64,000 nucleotides of DNA from Cercophora sp. LCS_1 (GCA_036250225.1 JAPZLL010000008.1:1240001-1304000); one strand, 5' to 3'; numbered from the stretch's first letter, positions 1 through 11,057 are shown. Translations and numbers: made by a program. The notes: generated from the letters alone by a model not told the origin.

Positions 1-869
1 AGCCGCCTTTGGACGCCGCTATCTTTGTTTGAAGAAATGCTCTTTTCTTTTGACCCGTCCTCGGCTTCGACCATCGGCTTGGCGGGGGGCGGCGACTCCA
101 TCGCCTCTAGCCATTGCGCAATCCCGCTCTCGTGGTTGTTTCCTTTTGGTCCCCTTTCTCCTGCTGCCCTGCGTCGATGGTGGCGGGCTGTGGCCAGCGG
201 CCCGAAGCCGGGACCGCATGGCGAGCACGCTGACGGTGTCAGACCCGTATCACGATGGCCGGAAAAGAAGCGCCAATCAGCCGCAGAGAGTGTTCGGGTG
301 TCCGCCGTGTGCGAGGTCACCAGGGCCTCGACGACGATCATGGTCGCAGGCCCCATCCGCAGCCGGCAGCAAGACCGGGCTGGTGCAACAGCATGCGACA
401 GCCGGGTCTCGTCTTGGTGAGAAACTGCGAGTGCAGGCCAGCGGGAGGCTGGATCCCTGCTGACGGCATGCCGACTCCCTACTTCCCTGCCTCCCCTAGC
501 CCAGCTCCGGAACAGTGTCCCCTCTCCAGCACCATGTTGACCCCCTGCTGGACCCGTTGGTTAGCGTCACCCTTGTTGCGTGGAGCAGAGGTCTAGTTCT
601 TTGTATAATTACGAGACGGCCCTCCCCCGCATGGGTCGCTGTCCTTGGTTTTGTTGTCGTGGTCTTGTGAGGTTCTGTGTTACGTCCTCCCGCTTCGAGT
701 CGGCGCATCGGCGTCTCAGTCCTCCCACGGCGGTGCTGGGCTTTCACTCTCGCCCTGTATCTACCTTGAGGGCGCCCTCTGTTGGCCAGGCTCCAAGTTC
801 TTCCCTGGTCAACTCGAAACACCAACCCAGCCTCTCGATAAGCCCGCCAGTTACGACCAGACAGACAAG
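1..869. other. Intergenic region and 5' leader of the hexose transporter
   Basis: No convincing gene is seen. Open frames here are short, overlap on both strands and have no recognisable domains. The last 250 bases are pyrimidine-rich (positions 640-860), as is common in fungal promoters and 5' untranslated leaders, and lead into the ATG at 870. Confidence 0.5.
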
Positions 870-2676
870 ATGGGCATGGGATCAGTCGTTGGCTTTGTGC
901 CTATCCAGGGCACCGCCGATCTCTCGAGGATCGAGGCTCCGGTGACGGTCAAGGCATACTTGCTGAGTGCCTTTGCTGCCTTTGGTGGCATCTGTACGTC
1001 TATCTTGCTTGTATGTGAGTTCACTCAGCTAACACATCAAAGTCTTTGGCTATGACACTGGCTGGATGGGCGGCGTCGTCATCATGCCCTACTTTGTCAG
1101 CATGTACACCGGAATCCCCTACGACTACGAGACCCAGACGTACCAAGGCATGACCCTGGAGGAGTCCAAGACGTTCGCCCTTCCCTCATCTACGGTTTCG
1201 CTCATGACGTCGATTCTCTCGTGTGGCACCTTTTTCGGAGCGCTCATTGCTGGTGATCTTGCCGACTTTATTGGACGTCGGACGACCATTATCTACGGGT
1301 GTCTCATCTTCTGCGGCGGCTGTATTCTTCAGATTGCCTCGACGAACCAGGAAGCTCTCTTTGTCATGGGTCGTCTGGTTTCCGGACTGGGGGTTGGCTT
1401 CATCTCGGCCGTCATCATCTTGTACATGTCCGAGATTGCGCCTCGCAAAGTCCGTGGTGCTTTGGTCTCTGGTTATCAGTTCTGTATCACTCTTGGTATC
1501 CTGCTGGCCAACTGCGTCACCTACTCGACCTCCAAGCGCGAGGATTCGGGTTCGTATCGCATTCCTATCGGAGTTCAGTTCCTCTGGGCCATTGTTCTCG
1601 GTGTCGGTCTCTACCTCTTGCGTAAGTCTCTTTCCCACACGACTTGACCTGTCTAACATCTGTCAGCCGAATCTCCCCGTTACCACGTCCAAAAGGGCAA
1701 ACTCGATCTCGCCGCCAAGGACCTCGCCATTGTCCGTGGCCAGCCTGTTGACTCCGAGTTCATCAAGGATGAACTGGCCGAAATCGTAGCGAACCACGAG
1801 TACGAAATGCAGATGATTCCCCAGACGTCATACGTTGGCTCGTGGCTCGCCTGTTTCCAAGGGTCCATCCACAAGGGCAACTCCAACCTCCGTCGAACGC
1901 TCATGTCGGCCGGCCTGCAGATGATGCAACAGCTCACAGGCATCAACTTTATCTTTTACTTTGGTCCCATCTTCTTCAAGCAGCTCAACGCCGACACGGA
2001 CCCTTTCCGAACAACGCTTGTCTCTACCCTCGTTAACGTCCTGTCGACGCCGATTTCCTTCGTCGCCGTCGAATACCTCGGCCGTCGCATGCTCTTGTTA
2101 GCCGGCGCAATCGGCATGGTCATCTCCCAATACATTGTCGCCATCATCGGCGCAACAGCCGGCAAGATAGTCGGCAACGAGCCCCATGACGATTCAGCCA
2201 TCAAGGCCATGATTGCTTTCATCTGCATCAACATCTTTTGCTTCGCCACAACCTGGGGCCCAGTCGGCTGGGTTACCGTGGGTGAATCCTTTCCCCTTCC
2301 TATCCGCTCCCGTGGCGTCGGTATTTCTACCGCGTGCAACTGGTTCTGGAACTGCATCATCGCTACCATCACACCCTTCATGGTCGGCCAGGATAAGGGC
2401 GGCTTGGGTTCCAACGTTTTCTTTATCTGGGGTTCTCTCTGCATCTTTTCGTTTTTCTTTGCGTATTTCTTGGTTCCCGAGATGAAGGGTCTCACGCTCG
2501 AGCAGATCGATCAGATGATGGAGGAGGTTAGCCCGCGGAAGTCGGCTGGTTGGGTTGCTACAACGACGTTTGCGGCTGAGATGGGCCATGTTAGACGGGA
2601 GAAGGGGACGCCTACTACGCCTACGTTTACGGGGGCCGCGGGGACGTTGTTTAGTGAGGCTTATTTTCCTAGGTAG
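870..2676 (+). CDS. MFS hexose (sugar) transporter, 3 exons
   Basis: Plasma-membrane sugar importer of the major facilitator sugar-porter family. Exons are 870-993, 1043-1621 and 1667-2676, giving 570 residues; both introns are GT-AG and keep frame. Family marks seen: FFGYDTGWMGGV in the first membrane helix, DFIGRR between helices 2 and 3, PESPRYH at about residues 235-241, QQLTGIN at about 322-328, and PEMKGLTLEQ at about 505-514, a variant of the usual PETKGL. The length is normal for fungal hexose transporters. The ATG was chosen because the upstream frame has no nearer ATG and a typical polar N-terminus follows. The N-terminal block (IEAPVTVKAYL) is typical of fungal glucose transporters, but affinity class and substrate cannot be told from sequence. 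It stands alone, head-on to no other gene. Confidence 0.92.
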
Positions 2677-3390
2677 AATCTTTCCCATTTTTGTTGCGTG
2701 TGAGTAGGTAACAAGGGTTGCATTGGGGGGTTGTTTGTGTTTCGTGTTCGGTGCGTGGGTGCGTGGGTGGGGGTTTGTATTTAGGTAGGTTTGTAGGAAT
2801 ACATCCTCAGTAATGTAATTCGCGAGCGTTAAAGTGAGGGGGGAAGTGAGGGGGTGTGAGAAGGGGACGAGGGAGGAGGGAGAGGAGGGTGATGAGGTGA
2901 AAGGGGACAATTGGGGGTGAGAGACAGGGTGATGGGTCAGATAGCGATGAGACGGGTAGCGGTGCATAGATGGAAAGGGGTGGACGGGGGTGGGTAGATG
3001 CTGAACATGGATGGTGGATGGACGGGGCAAAGATGAGAGGGGGAGACGGCCAACAGCATATAGATAGATCTCGGACGGGGGGCTTGCCCATCTAGCCCCC
3101 GTCATCAACAAAGCAGTGTTGAGACGCAACAACGCTCGTTCTTTGTCATATCCATACGTCCACGTAGATTGTTCCCGGTATGGAGCAATTAGTTAAAGGC
3201 TTATTTTACATGCCTCGAAAACTCGGGTGTATCTTCGCTATATTGACAAACAACATTCCCAGCCATTGATGAGTGTTCTTCCGTCATGAGCTTGGTTCGA
3301 CGCAACAGACCTAGCATAGGAGATAAAAGAACATCGGATCTACTAGAAGAAAAAAAAAAAAGACACCTTGATGATATCTAGATGATGTGA
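2677..3390. other. 3' flank of transporter, no gene seen
   Basis: A long purine- and G-rich stretch (about 2700-3070) follows the transporter stop and probably holds its 3' untranslated region. An open frame on the minus strand here is low in complexity and overlaps the transporter's 3' end, so it is not taken as a gene. An A-rich run at 3348-3360 lies just downstream, in transcript direction, of the minus-strand tRNA-Arg gene and would serve as its Pol III terminator (T run on the transcribed strand). Confidence 0.4.
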
Positions 3391-3471
3391 CGATCCACCC
3401 AGGGGTCGAACCTGGAACCTCCTGATGTACTTTGTTCGTAGTCAGACGCTCTGCCATTGAGCCAGCGGACC
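3391..3471 (-). tRNA. tRNA-Arg(ACG) with 9-nt intron
   Basis: Read on the minus strand it folds as a full cloverleaf: acceptor GGTCCGC pairs with GTGGATC, D-arm core GCTCAATGGCAGAGC, anticodon stem TCTGA/TCAGG with loop CTACGA-A giving anticodon ACG, and T arm CCAGG-TTCGACC-CCTGG. A 9-base intron sits in the canonical place, one base 3' of the anticodon. Total length is 81 bases. It lies 150 bases from tRNA-Lys on the same strand. Confidence 0.93.
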
Positions 3472-3624
3472 TTGCTTGTTGGAGGACAGGGAAGAAAATT
3501 CTGCTTGTGTGGTGGGTAACCAGGGCTGCGGGTCACAAAAAAAGAAATCGAGGGCATCATGAATAGCGAAACAAAAAGTCGCAAAAAATAAAAAAATACT
3601 CGGTCGAGTCGTCGACGGGAATTG

Positions 3625-3711
3625 AGCCCGACGTGGGGGTCGAACCCACAACCTTGAGATGACGGAATGCTCCTTAAGAGTCTCACGCTCTACCGATTGA
3701 GCTAGCCGGGC
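3625..3711 (-). tRNA. tRNA-Lys(CTT) with 14-nt intron
   Basis: Minus-strand cloverleaf: acceptor GCCCGGC/GTCGGGC, D arm TAGCTCAATCGGTAGAGC, anticodon stem TGAGA/TCTCA, loop CTCTTA-A with anticodon CTT, and a T arm GTGGG-TTCGACC-CCCAC. A 14-base intron follows the purine 3' of the anticodon. The discriminator base would be T, which is unusual for Lys, so the exact 3' end may be 3626. Just upstream of its 5' end an 11-base copy of its start is repeated. Confidence 0.92.
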
Positions 3712-4027
3712 GGTCAGCTAGCCGGGATCGACCGAGTTTATTGGAGTCTGGAGCGGATAATTGGAGTATATGAGCAAGGTTTTACACGCGGCATTTTTGG
3801 GGATGAAAAACGTTTGTTGTGTCGTGATGCATTGTCAGTGAGAGCCGCAGTGGAGCACTTCCAAGCAGAAAAAAAGCTTGGCACTTGGCAACGTGGGGCG
3901 CCGCCAGGATGGCTCCCAAAATCTCACCGCCTGGCAGAATCCAGTAAATTTTGGTTTCGTGACTCCGTTGCTGGATGCACCCCACCTTGTTGACGGGGGA
4001 GCTTGCTCGGCTGGGCGAGAGAAGAGG

Positions 4028-6103
4028 ATGAGCAGAGTTTATTCTGTCTTTTTGCGCGTGGCTCTCGGAAACAGCAGGAAACAACACAACTGGCAGCGAC
4101 TGACACCGGTATTTTCGCGCGCGATGGCTTCCGACGCCAAACCCATCTCTGCGACGCCCGCGCCGAAACAGATTGTCGAGCATGACGGCGTGCGGTATAC
4201 GACGATCAAGGAGGGGTTGGCGCATATTCTTGTGCCAGAGCAGACGGTCGAGGAGAATGCCAAGCTCAGGAACGATCAGGGCATTAGCCAGGTGTTTTAT
4301 AACCCGATTCAGCAGTTCAATCGCGATTTGACGGTCCTCACGATCAAGGCGTACGGGAAAGAGAGGTTTGAGCATAAGGCGCTTGCGAATAGGACGCGGG
4401 AGAACAAGGCAGATAAGAAGAGGAAGAGAAAAGAGGGGCAGACTGAGGGGGAACCGCCGGCCAAGAGCCCGAGGCTTGATGGCGCCGAGGTGAGCGGGGG
4501 TACGGCGGAGAACCGGGCTTCGGAGGGGACAGCGGATGCGACTGGTGAGGTTGCGACGGATAAGGTTGTGGAGGAGCCGGTTGAGGATGGGAACACGGAG
4601 GACACACAGGCGAAACCCCAGGCGAAGGAGAACACTGGGCCGAGATTCACGATCCTCGATGCGCTGTCTGCCAGCGGGCTCCGCGCCTTGCGATATGCCC
4701 ATGAGATACCCTTTGTCACGTCGGTGACGTCCAACGATCTCCTCAAATCGGCCGTCGAGTCGATCAAGCTCAATGTTCAGCACAACGGTCTCGAGTCCAA
4801 GATCAACGTCAGCCATGATGATGCCCTTGCACACATGTATACGTTGATCGCAAAGGAGCTACGGAGCAATAACAATGCGGGCAAGCCGGGCAAACCAAGG
4901 AAAAGCGACAAGTACGATGTGGTTGATCTGGACCCATACGGAACTGCTGCCCCTTTCCTCGACGCGGCTGTTCAGTCTGTTCGGGACGATGGTGGACTGC
5001 TCTGTGTCACCTGCACAGATTCCGGTGTTTGGGCGTCGAATGGCTATCCTGAAAAATGCTACTCGCTTTACGGCGGTGTCCCATTGAAGGGCTGGCATAG
5101 CCACGAAGTCGGTCTGAGGATTATCCTCCACGCCATCGAGACGTCGGCAGCAAAGTATGGTCTTGCTATTGAGCCTCTCCTGTCTCTCTCGATCGATTTC
5201 TATATCAGAGTCTTTGTCCGTATCAGGAAATCCCCGGCGACGGTCAAGTTCCAGGGGGGCAAGAATATGGTTGTGTACAGCTGCGACACAGGCTGCGGCG
5301 CCTGGACTACGCAACCCATCATGAGGAACAAGTCGGTCGAAAATAAGAAAGGCAGCGGAACATTTTTCAAGCATGTGTTCGCCCAAGGGCCCACGGCTGA
5401 CCGGGCATGCGAGCACTGCGGATCGACGACACACCTTACAGGCCCCATGTATGCAGGGCGTCTGCATTCCCCAACATTCGTCCAGCGCATTCTGGCAGAG
5501 CTGAACGAGGCGCCAACAGAAATCTACGGCACAACCGCCAGGCTACGAGGCATGCTGCAGACGGCGCTTGAAGAGTATCTGCCGACGCCCGAGGAGGACG
5601 AGTGGAACGCAGAGTCCGAACAGAACGGTGATAAGCTGAAAAAGACGCACTCCAAAGACGCGGGGCTCGCAGTGCTGGACCCGTCGCCGTTCTACTTCTT
5701 CCCCCACCGGCTCGCAGGGACTCTGCATTGCGTCTCGCCGCCAGAAAATGCGGTCAGGGGCGCGCTCAAGGGCCTTGGATACCGCGTCACGCGCAGTCAC
5801 TGCAAGCCGGGCAGCATCAAGACAGACGCGCCTTGGTCGATTATCCTGCACATCATGCGGGAATGGGTGCGCCAGAAGAAGCCGGTCACGGTGGAAAACA
5901 TCAAGCCCGGCAGCGCGGCCTATCGGGTGCTGCGGCTCGGTGATAACAATGAAGCCGGGACGGATCAGGAAGGTCAAGAGCCCCAGCCGGAGGTGGTGTT
6001 TGACGAGGAGCTGGGACGCGACCCGACCAAAGGGAAGCTGGTCAGATATCCGGAGAATCCGACGGCGAACTGGGGACCCATGAACAGGGCCAAGGGCAAG
6101 TGA
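4028..6103 (+). CDS. TRM1: tRNA (guanine26-N2)-dimethyltransferase Trm1
   Basis: S-adenosylmethionine-dependent enzyme that makes N2,N2-dimethylguanosine at position 26 of nuclear and mitochondrial tRNAs. One exon, 691 residues from the ATG at 4028. Seen: a SAM-binding segment ILDALSASGLRALRYA near residue 209, the DPYG catalytic motif at about 302 (VVDLDPYGTAAPFLDA), the TDSGVWASNGYPEKCYSLYG block, and a C-terminal cysteine motif (CDTGCGAW then CEHCGS). A Lys/Glu-rich low-complexity insert (about residues 120-205) separates the first strands from the methyltransferase core. The first ATG adds about 32 residues rich in Arg and without acidic residues, like a mitochondrial presequence; a second in-frame ATG at 4124 would make a shorter form. 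Yeast Trm1 is known to act in nucleus and mitochondria, so two start sites are plausible here. Confidence 0.95.
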   Translation: MSRVYSVFLRVALGNSRKQHNWQRLTPVFSRAMASDAKPISATPAPKQIVEHDGVRYTTIKEGLAHILVPEQTVEENAKLRNDQGISQVFYNPIQQFNRDLTVLTIKAYGKERFEHKALANRTRENKADKKRKRKEGQTEGEPPAKSPRLDGAEVSGGTAENRASEGTADATGEVATDKVVEEPVEDGNTEDTQAKPQAKENTGPRFTILDALSASGLRALRYAHEIPFVTSVTSNDLLKSAVESIKLNVQHNGLESKINVSHDDALAHMYTLIAKELRSNNNAGKPGKPRKSDKYDVVDLDPYGTAAPFLDAAVQSVRDDGGLLCVTCTDSGVWASNGYPEKCYSLYGGVPLKGWHSHEVGLRIILHAIETSAAKYGLAIEPLLSLSIDFYIRVFVRIRKSPATVKFQGGKNMVVYSCDTGCGAWTTQPIMRNKSVENKKGSGTFFKHVFAQGPTADRACEHCGSTTHLTGPMYAGRLHSPTFVQRILAELNEAPTEIYGTTARLRGMLQTALEEYLPTPEEDEWNAESEQNGDKLKKTHSKDAGLAVLDPSPFYFFPHRLAGTLHCVSPPENAVRGALKGLGYRVTRSHCKPGSIKTDAPWSIILHIMREWVRQKKPVTVENIKPGSAAYRVLRLGDNNEAGTDQEGQEPQPEVVFDEELGRDPTKGKLVRYPENPTANWGPMNRAKGK

Positions 6104-6415
6104 GGTGCTGCTCGGATCCGGCAGTCAGCAGTCGGCCCCGTCCACTCGCTGAAACAAGGCCGCAGTTGGCGGATGCGGCACGACGCCAACAGCAGTCGGT
6201 CGGCAGCGCCTTTTGCCGTGGCCCACTCCACTCACAGCCCTCCAACGCCGGGGCGTGGAAAGTGGGCGGGATGATAACGCAATTCAGCGTGCTCTGAGTC
6301 AAGCGGCAGGCTGACTGCAACACCGGCCGGCATTAGAAATCAAGAACAATTCATCAAAATGTAATATTTGTCTCTTGCTCTCCGCCAATTCTTGTCAGTC
6401 TCCTCGGTTCTCAAA

Positions 6416-7789
6416 ATGCCCTTCCTCACATCGCTGTTCCAATCGCTCAAAATGGCCTTTCACATGCCATCCACCCCACCTTCACCAACCCCCACCGAAA
6501 TCACCCTCACAGGCAACAACACGCTCGAGTGGGCTTCGTCGCCGCCAACACCCCTCAACCTCGACGAAATCATCCTCATCCGCAAGCGTCCCCTCAGAAT
6601 CGGCGGCTACATCATCTACTCGCTTCCTTCCCTGTTGCCGCCCTTCCAAATCAAATCCCAATTCGCCTCATCTCTTCCCGAATCCCACCTCTCCCATCTC
6701 CTCGTCACCTCCCTCCCACAACATCTCACAGCCAACCCCATAACCATCATCGTCTCCACCAAATCCGGCCTAGGCCACGCCCTCCCCTTCTGGGAATCTG
6801 TCCTCCAACCGCTTCTCCACGGCCTCGGTATCCTTCCCGACGATGAAAATGGAAAAGACGGCTCGGAATCCGGCTCGGACTCCTCAGACGACGGGTACAC
6901 CGCCCGTTACCGTCTGATCGTGACCGAGTCCGAGCATACCATTCGTGATTACGCAGCTCAACAGTCCAATGATAATAACGGATTAACCATCCTCCTGAGC
7001 GGCGACGGCGGCGTCGTCGATCTCATCAACGGTGCGTCAGGGCGTACAGTAGCCGTCCTACCCCTAGGAACAGGGAATGCACTCTTCCATTCCCTTGGCG
7101 GCGGCGACTTAATCCGCGGTGTACGAACTCTCTTCACTGGCACCGTGAAACCACTACCAACCCTCCACGCGACGTTCTCATCTGGTGCGAGACTCATCTC
7201 CACCGGTAACAAAATCGATAGTCTGTACGGGTGTATCGTCGCAAGCTACGGGTTCCACGCATCCCTGGTCTACGAATCCGATACGCCAGCTTACCGCGTC
7301 CATGGCGACAAAAGATTCGGCATGGCGGCTGGTGAGCTGCTTAAGCTGTCGCATGCGTATGATGCGAAAGTTGAAGTCAAGCATACCGGTCAACTGAAGT
7401 GGAAAGGGCTGGGACAGACGTGGAATTATGTTCTCGCGACGATGGTGAGCAATCTGGAGAAGACGTTCAAGATTTCACCCGAGAGTAAGCCGTTGGATGG
7501 GAAATTAAGGTTGGTTACGTTTGGGAATGTCGGTGGGGAGCGGACGATGGAGGTTATGAAGGCGGCGTATGCGGGCGGTGAGCACGTGGGTATGAGGTGG
7601 GAGGATGGGAAGGGGGTTGGGTATGAGGAGGTGGAAGAGGTGAGGGTCACGGTTGAGGAGGAGGATGCGAGGTGGCGGGTGATGTGTATTGATGGGACGA
7701 TTGTGCAGGTGGAACGGGGTGGGTGGATGAGTGTCAGGAGGGCGGGGGAGGAGAGGACCGAGGTTCTTGTTGGGAGGGATGTTGTCTAG
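6416..7789 (+). CDS. Diacylglycerol/sphingosine-type lipid kinase
   Basis: Single-exon, 457-residue protein with a DAG-kinase catalytic fold. The nucleotide-binding motif SGDGGVVD lies at about residues 195-202 and PLGTGNAL at about 216-223, the two signatures of the family. It probably phosphorylates a lipid (diacylglycerol, ceramide or long-chain base); the substrate cannot be read from sequence. The conserved spacing of the first half (TKSGLGHA...LTILLSGDGG) fits, although the first motif reads STKSGLGHA where sphingosine kinases have NPxSG. The start was set at 6416 because the frame upstream has no ATG and the context TCAAAATGCC is good. The C-terminus is Glu/Arg-rich. It converges on the ABCF gene, with 114 bases between stops. 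Confidence 0.82.
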   Translation: MPFLTSLFQSLKMAFHMPSTPPSPTPTEITLTGNNTLEWASSPPTPLNLDEIILIRKRPLRIGGYIIYSLPSLLPPFQIKSQFASSLPESHLSHLLVTSLPQHLTANPITIIVSTKSGLGHALPFWESVLQPLLHGLGILPDDENGKDGSESGSDSSDDGYTARYRLIVTESEHTIRDYAAQQSNDNNGLTILLSGDGGVVDLINGASGRTVAVLPLGTGNALFHSLGGGDLIRGVRTLFTGTVKPLPTLHATFSSGARLISTGNKIDSLYGCIVASYGFHASLVYESDTPAYRVHGDKRFGMAAGELLKLSHAYDAKVEVKHTGQLKWKGLGQTWNYVLATMVSNLEKTFKISPESKPLDGKLRLVTFGNVGGERTMEVMKAAYAGGEHVGMRWEDGKGVGYEEVEEVRVTVEEEDARWRVMCIDGTIVQVERGGWMSVRRAGEERTEVLVGRDVV

Positions 7790-7903
7790 CTTCTGGAATT
7801 TCGTGATTTTGGGTTTTAGCGTGGTATATGGTTTGGTTTTGAACGGGATAGATGGTTCAGCAATGAGACATGGCCAATGCATTTTTTCGTGATGGCGTAG
7901 CTA

Positions 7904-10322
7904 TCAATCGGCGGCCAGCAGCTTCTTGACCCTCTTCTCCATAATATTCTCAAACTCCTCCACACCGCCGCTCAGCACCGTCATCTTCCCCAGTCTCAAC
8001 CGGTACACCACCCTCCGCCTCGTATCTTCCTCTTCATCCTCCTCAGCAGCATCACTCCCCTCCTCATCCCTGATCCCTTCCACCGCGCCCTTCATAAACC
8101 ATCTGTCGTGTGACACCAGCACCACAGCACCCTCCCAGTCCCTCAGCGCCTCCCTCAGCGCCGTGACCGTCTCGTAGTCCAAATGCGTCGTCACCTCATC
8201 CAGCACAAGACAATGCGGTCTCTTCCACAAAATCCGTGCAAGTTCCAGCCTCACCAGCTGCCCACCCGACAACTTGCCCACCGGCACATCACTCGCGATG
8301 CGCCCCGGCAACCCAAGCGACCCAAGCAATCCCCTGACTTCACCCTCATCCAACTCCCCTTCCACCTCAGCAGTCATCAGCCTCAGCGCCGTCAACTCCG
8401 GCTCCCCTCGTGCACGTAGCTGTAACACCTCAACAGCATGCTGCGAGTAATAGCCCATTTTCATCCTCGGATGGCGCGTCACCGTGCCCTTGGTCGGTTT
8501 CGTTTCCTCAACCAACAGCCTAATGAGCGTTGACTTGCCCGCGCCGTTAAGACCCAGTATCCCAATCCGATCACCCATCCCCACAGACAATGTTATATCC
8601 TCCAACGTAGCAGGCGGCAGCGTCTTACTCCCCTTGGGCGCGGGATACCTAAACGTTACACTCTCGAGACTGAGCAACGCCCCGGGGAAGCGCAAGTCTG
8701 TTGGCTCAGGTAGATTCACCACCACGCCCCGTTCCTCAGGTGGGATCTCGATCTCGTCACGCTGCGCAAAGTGGTACCCCGCCAGATCGCGGTTGAGTTT
8801 GAACCGACCCCCTTTGGCGGATACATTCATACCCATTCGGTCGTCGAGGCGTTTCTGGCGTGATTTCGCCTGGCGGATCTTGTTTTGATCATCGGCTTTA
8901 CGGCCTTGAGCCATATTCTGGCGGATGGTCTCTTGCATGTGCGCGCGTTGTTTATCCTGTGCTTCCTTCATTTTCGTGAGGTAGACGCGTTTCTCCGAGA
9001 GGGAGGATTCGTAGAGCGCTAGGTCGCCGTGGAAGTATGTCAGGTTCTTGTCTTTGATGATGAGCAGGTCTGTGCAGAGGGAGATGAAGGAGCGGTCGTG
9101 AGAGACGAGGATGAGGGTGGGTGGTTCGTCGGTTTCGGCGAGGGACTGGAGGTAGCGCTGGAGCCAGATGATGCCGAGGAGGTCGAGGAAGTTGGTGGGT
9201 TCGTCGAGGATGAGGATGTCGGTTGGCGAGAGGAGGGCTGTTGCGAGGGCGCTGCGCATGCGCCAGCCGCCTGAGAGCGAGGAGGCGGGTTTCTGGAGGT
9301 AGGCGTCGGTGAAGCCGAGACCTGCGAGGATTTTCTTGGCTTGGGACTCGATTGTTGCCAGGCGGGAGGGCTCGACTTGAAGTTGGAGATCTGCGAGCAT
9401 GTCGGCTGCTTCTTGAGTTTCGGCTTGCAAGGTGGTGGGTGTGATGTCGGATTCGGGTTGGGTTTGTCTGGTGGACGGTGAGTTTTTGGTAACAGAAAAA
9501 GGGGAGATCCATACAGTGCGGCCGACTCGGCTACAGCTTCTTCAAACTCACGAAGAGCTTTGCGGGCTTGGAGACCGCGGGCGCCGCTCCGAAGACGGGC
9601 GTCTTTGTCGAGGACGAAGAGACGCTTCTGCATGCGTTCATGACGGAGTCTGCGAAGTGCTCGGAGAGCGGCGTGAGGGTCGGAGCTGTTGACACCATCC
9701 GAGAGGGCTGCCTCGTTAGCGTAGGTTGCATATGTTGGAGTGTGTGCTTACCGTTGATCTCATGCTCCAGCTCACTCCTGGACGTAGCCTTGTCAATCAC
9801 ATCCTCGAGAACCGTGGAACCGCCACTCGCAGTGGAGGACCTGATCAGAGACTCATCCGTGTTGGAGTCGCTCGCATTGGTCTGCTGAAGGATGGAAACT
9901 CGAGTCTTTTCAGGGATGCCCGGGATGAGCTTCTCGGCGATGGCCCTGAGGAGAGCTTCAGGGGTCAATAGGGGCCAACCAAACAGACACATCAATGCTC
10001 ACTCGACTTTCCCGACCCGTTTCTCCCAATGAGAGCATATCGGTTGCCTGCCTTGAGTCGCAGCTTTGCGCCATTGAGAATTTCAGTGCCTTCGGTTGCC
10101 TTTGCCTTTCCCTTGGCTTTTCCTGCTGCTTTGGTGCCGTCGCCCGAGGTGACGGTGATGTTGAGGCCTTCAATGTCAAGCTGCAACTCGTCAAAAACTA
10201 CCCAAACAACGCATCATACCCAATAGGCTTACCTCGCGATAGTTAGGACTCTCAATATGGAACCTCGTCTGCTTGCACGACACCAAAATGGTGGACACGG
10301 CCTCATCAACCATCGACGTCAT
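7904..10322 (-). CDS. ABCF-family twin ATPase (Arb1/Gcn20-like), 5 exons
   Basis: Soluble ATP-binding-cassette protein without membrane helices, of the class that works on ribosomes in translation or ribosome assembly. Exons on the minus strand: 10322-10233, 10186-10003, 9955-9752, 9707-9515 and 9467-7904; 714 residues in frame. The first intron could end six bases later (exon 2 from 10180) without changing frame. First cassette: Walker A GRNGSGKST at about 84-92 (split by intron 2), signature LSGGW at about 258-262, Walker B ILILDEPTNFLD near 277-285. Second cassette: Walker A GLNGAGKST at about 499-507, signature LSGGQ, and a Walker B/D-loop that reads LDEVTTHLD at about 616-624 instead of LDEPTNHLD. 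The catalytic Glu is kept in both. The linker between cassettes is basic and helical, as in ABCF proteins. Which yeast member is the ortholog is not certain. Confidence 0.88.
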
Positions 10323-10973
10323 CGTGGCCTTTCCTTCTTAATCTCGATGCAAACAAAATCCTCTCAACAAACAACGGAAAAAAGAATCACAAACAACTCA
10401 AAATGAACAGAAGTGATGCCCCAAAATCCAGGCGTCTCACAACACAGCAAAAAGTTGCAGTTTATAAACCCGTCGCAATGACGCCACGCCAGATACCCTC
10501 TCACAATCGACGATCTACCACTGCGGAGCGGCTGCGGAGCGGCTCCAATCGGCTGGGCCGTTACGAAATTGTTGGCCCGAATTCCGTCTGCGTTCCTGCC
10601 CGTTCTTGCCGTTGTTGCGGCAAGTGACTCACGCCGAACAGAACCCCAGAACCCCTCCTTCCGTTTTGTATCGCGCACATGCCGTTCTGTCCAAACTTTG
10701 GCGGCCGCAACGCTGGGCGTTTTCTGCGTTGGGGCTTGGATGTCGCCGATTGAGTCGGATACGATAGAGTCATTGTTCACCGCTGGGCCGGGATTCGGTT
10801 GTATCAGCAAGGGACGCTAGTTTGCAGTGGCGATCACTGTTCGCTGTTTGATAGATGTGTTTGCATTGGTCTGGAGTTGTGAAGTGGGAGCGTTCGCAAC
10901 CAGTGCCTGGACGAAGAATCGCCCTGCTAGGAGTGGACATAAGTTCTTAGTTCTATAGGCTATCGTATCAGCA
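10323..10973. other. Promoter region of the ABCF gene
   Basis: About 650 bases between the divergent ABCF start and the tRNA-Arg(CCT) gene. Nothing coding is supported; a direct repeat GAGCGGCTGCGGAGCGGCT is visible at about 10526-10544. Confidence 0.4.
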
Positions 10974-11057
10974 GGTCGGGTGGCGCAATGGTAGCGTGTG
11001 GTCCTCCTACAAGAGGTTTCCAGACTGAGGTTGTGGGTTCGAGTCCCATCCCGATCG
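10974..11057 (+). tRNA. tRNA-Arg(CCT) with 12-nt intron
   Basis: Plus-strand cloverleaf: acceptor GGTCGGG/CCCGATC, D arm GGCGCAATGGTAGCG, anticodon stem TGGTC/GACTG, loop CTCCTA-A with anticodon CCT and a 12-base intron after the base 3' of the anticodon, T arm GTGGG-TTCGAGT-CCCAT. A T-rich run directly after the gene (from 11059) is a good Pol III terminator. Confidence 0.92.

Noticed and set aside
2194..3132. 312-codon minus frame over the hexose transporter 3' end
   Set aside because: Antisense shadow continuing into purine-rich 3' flank; low complexity.
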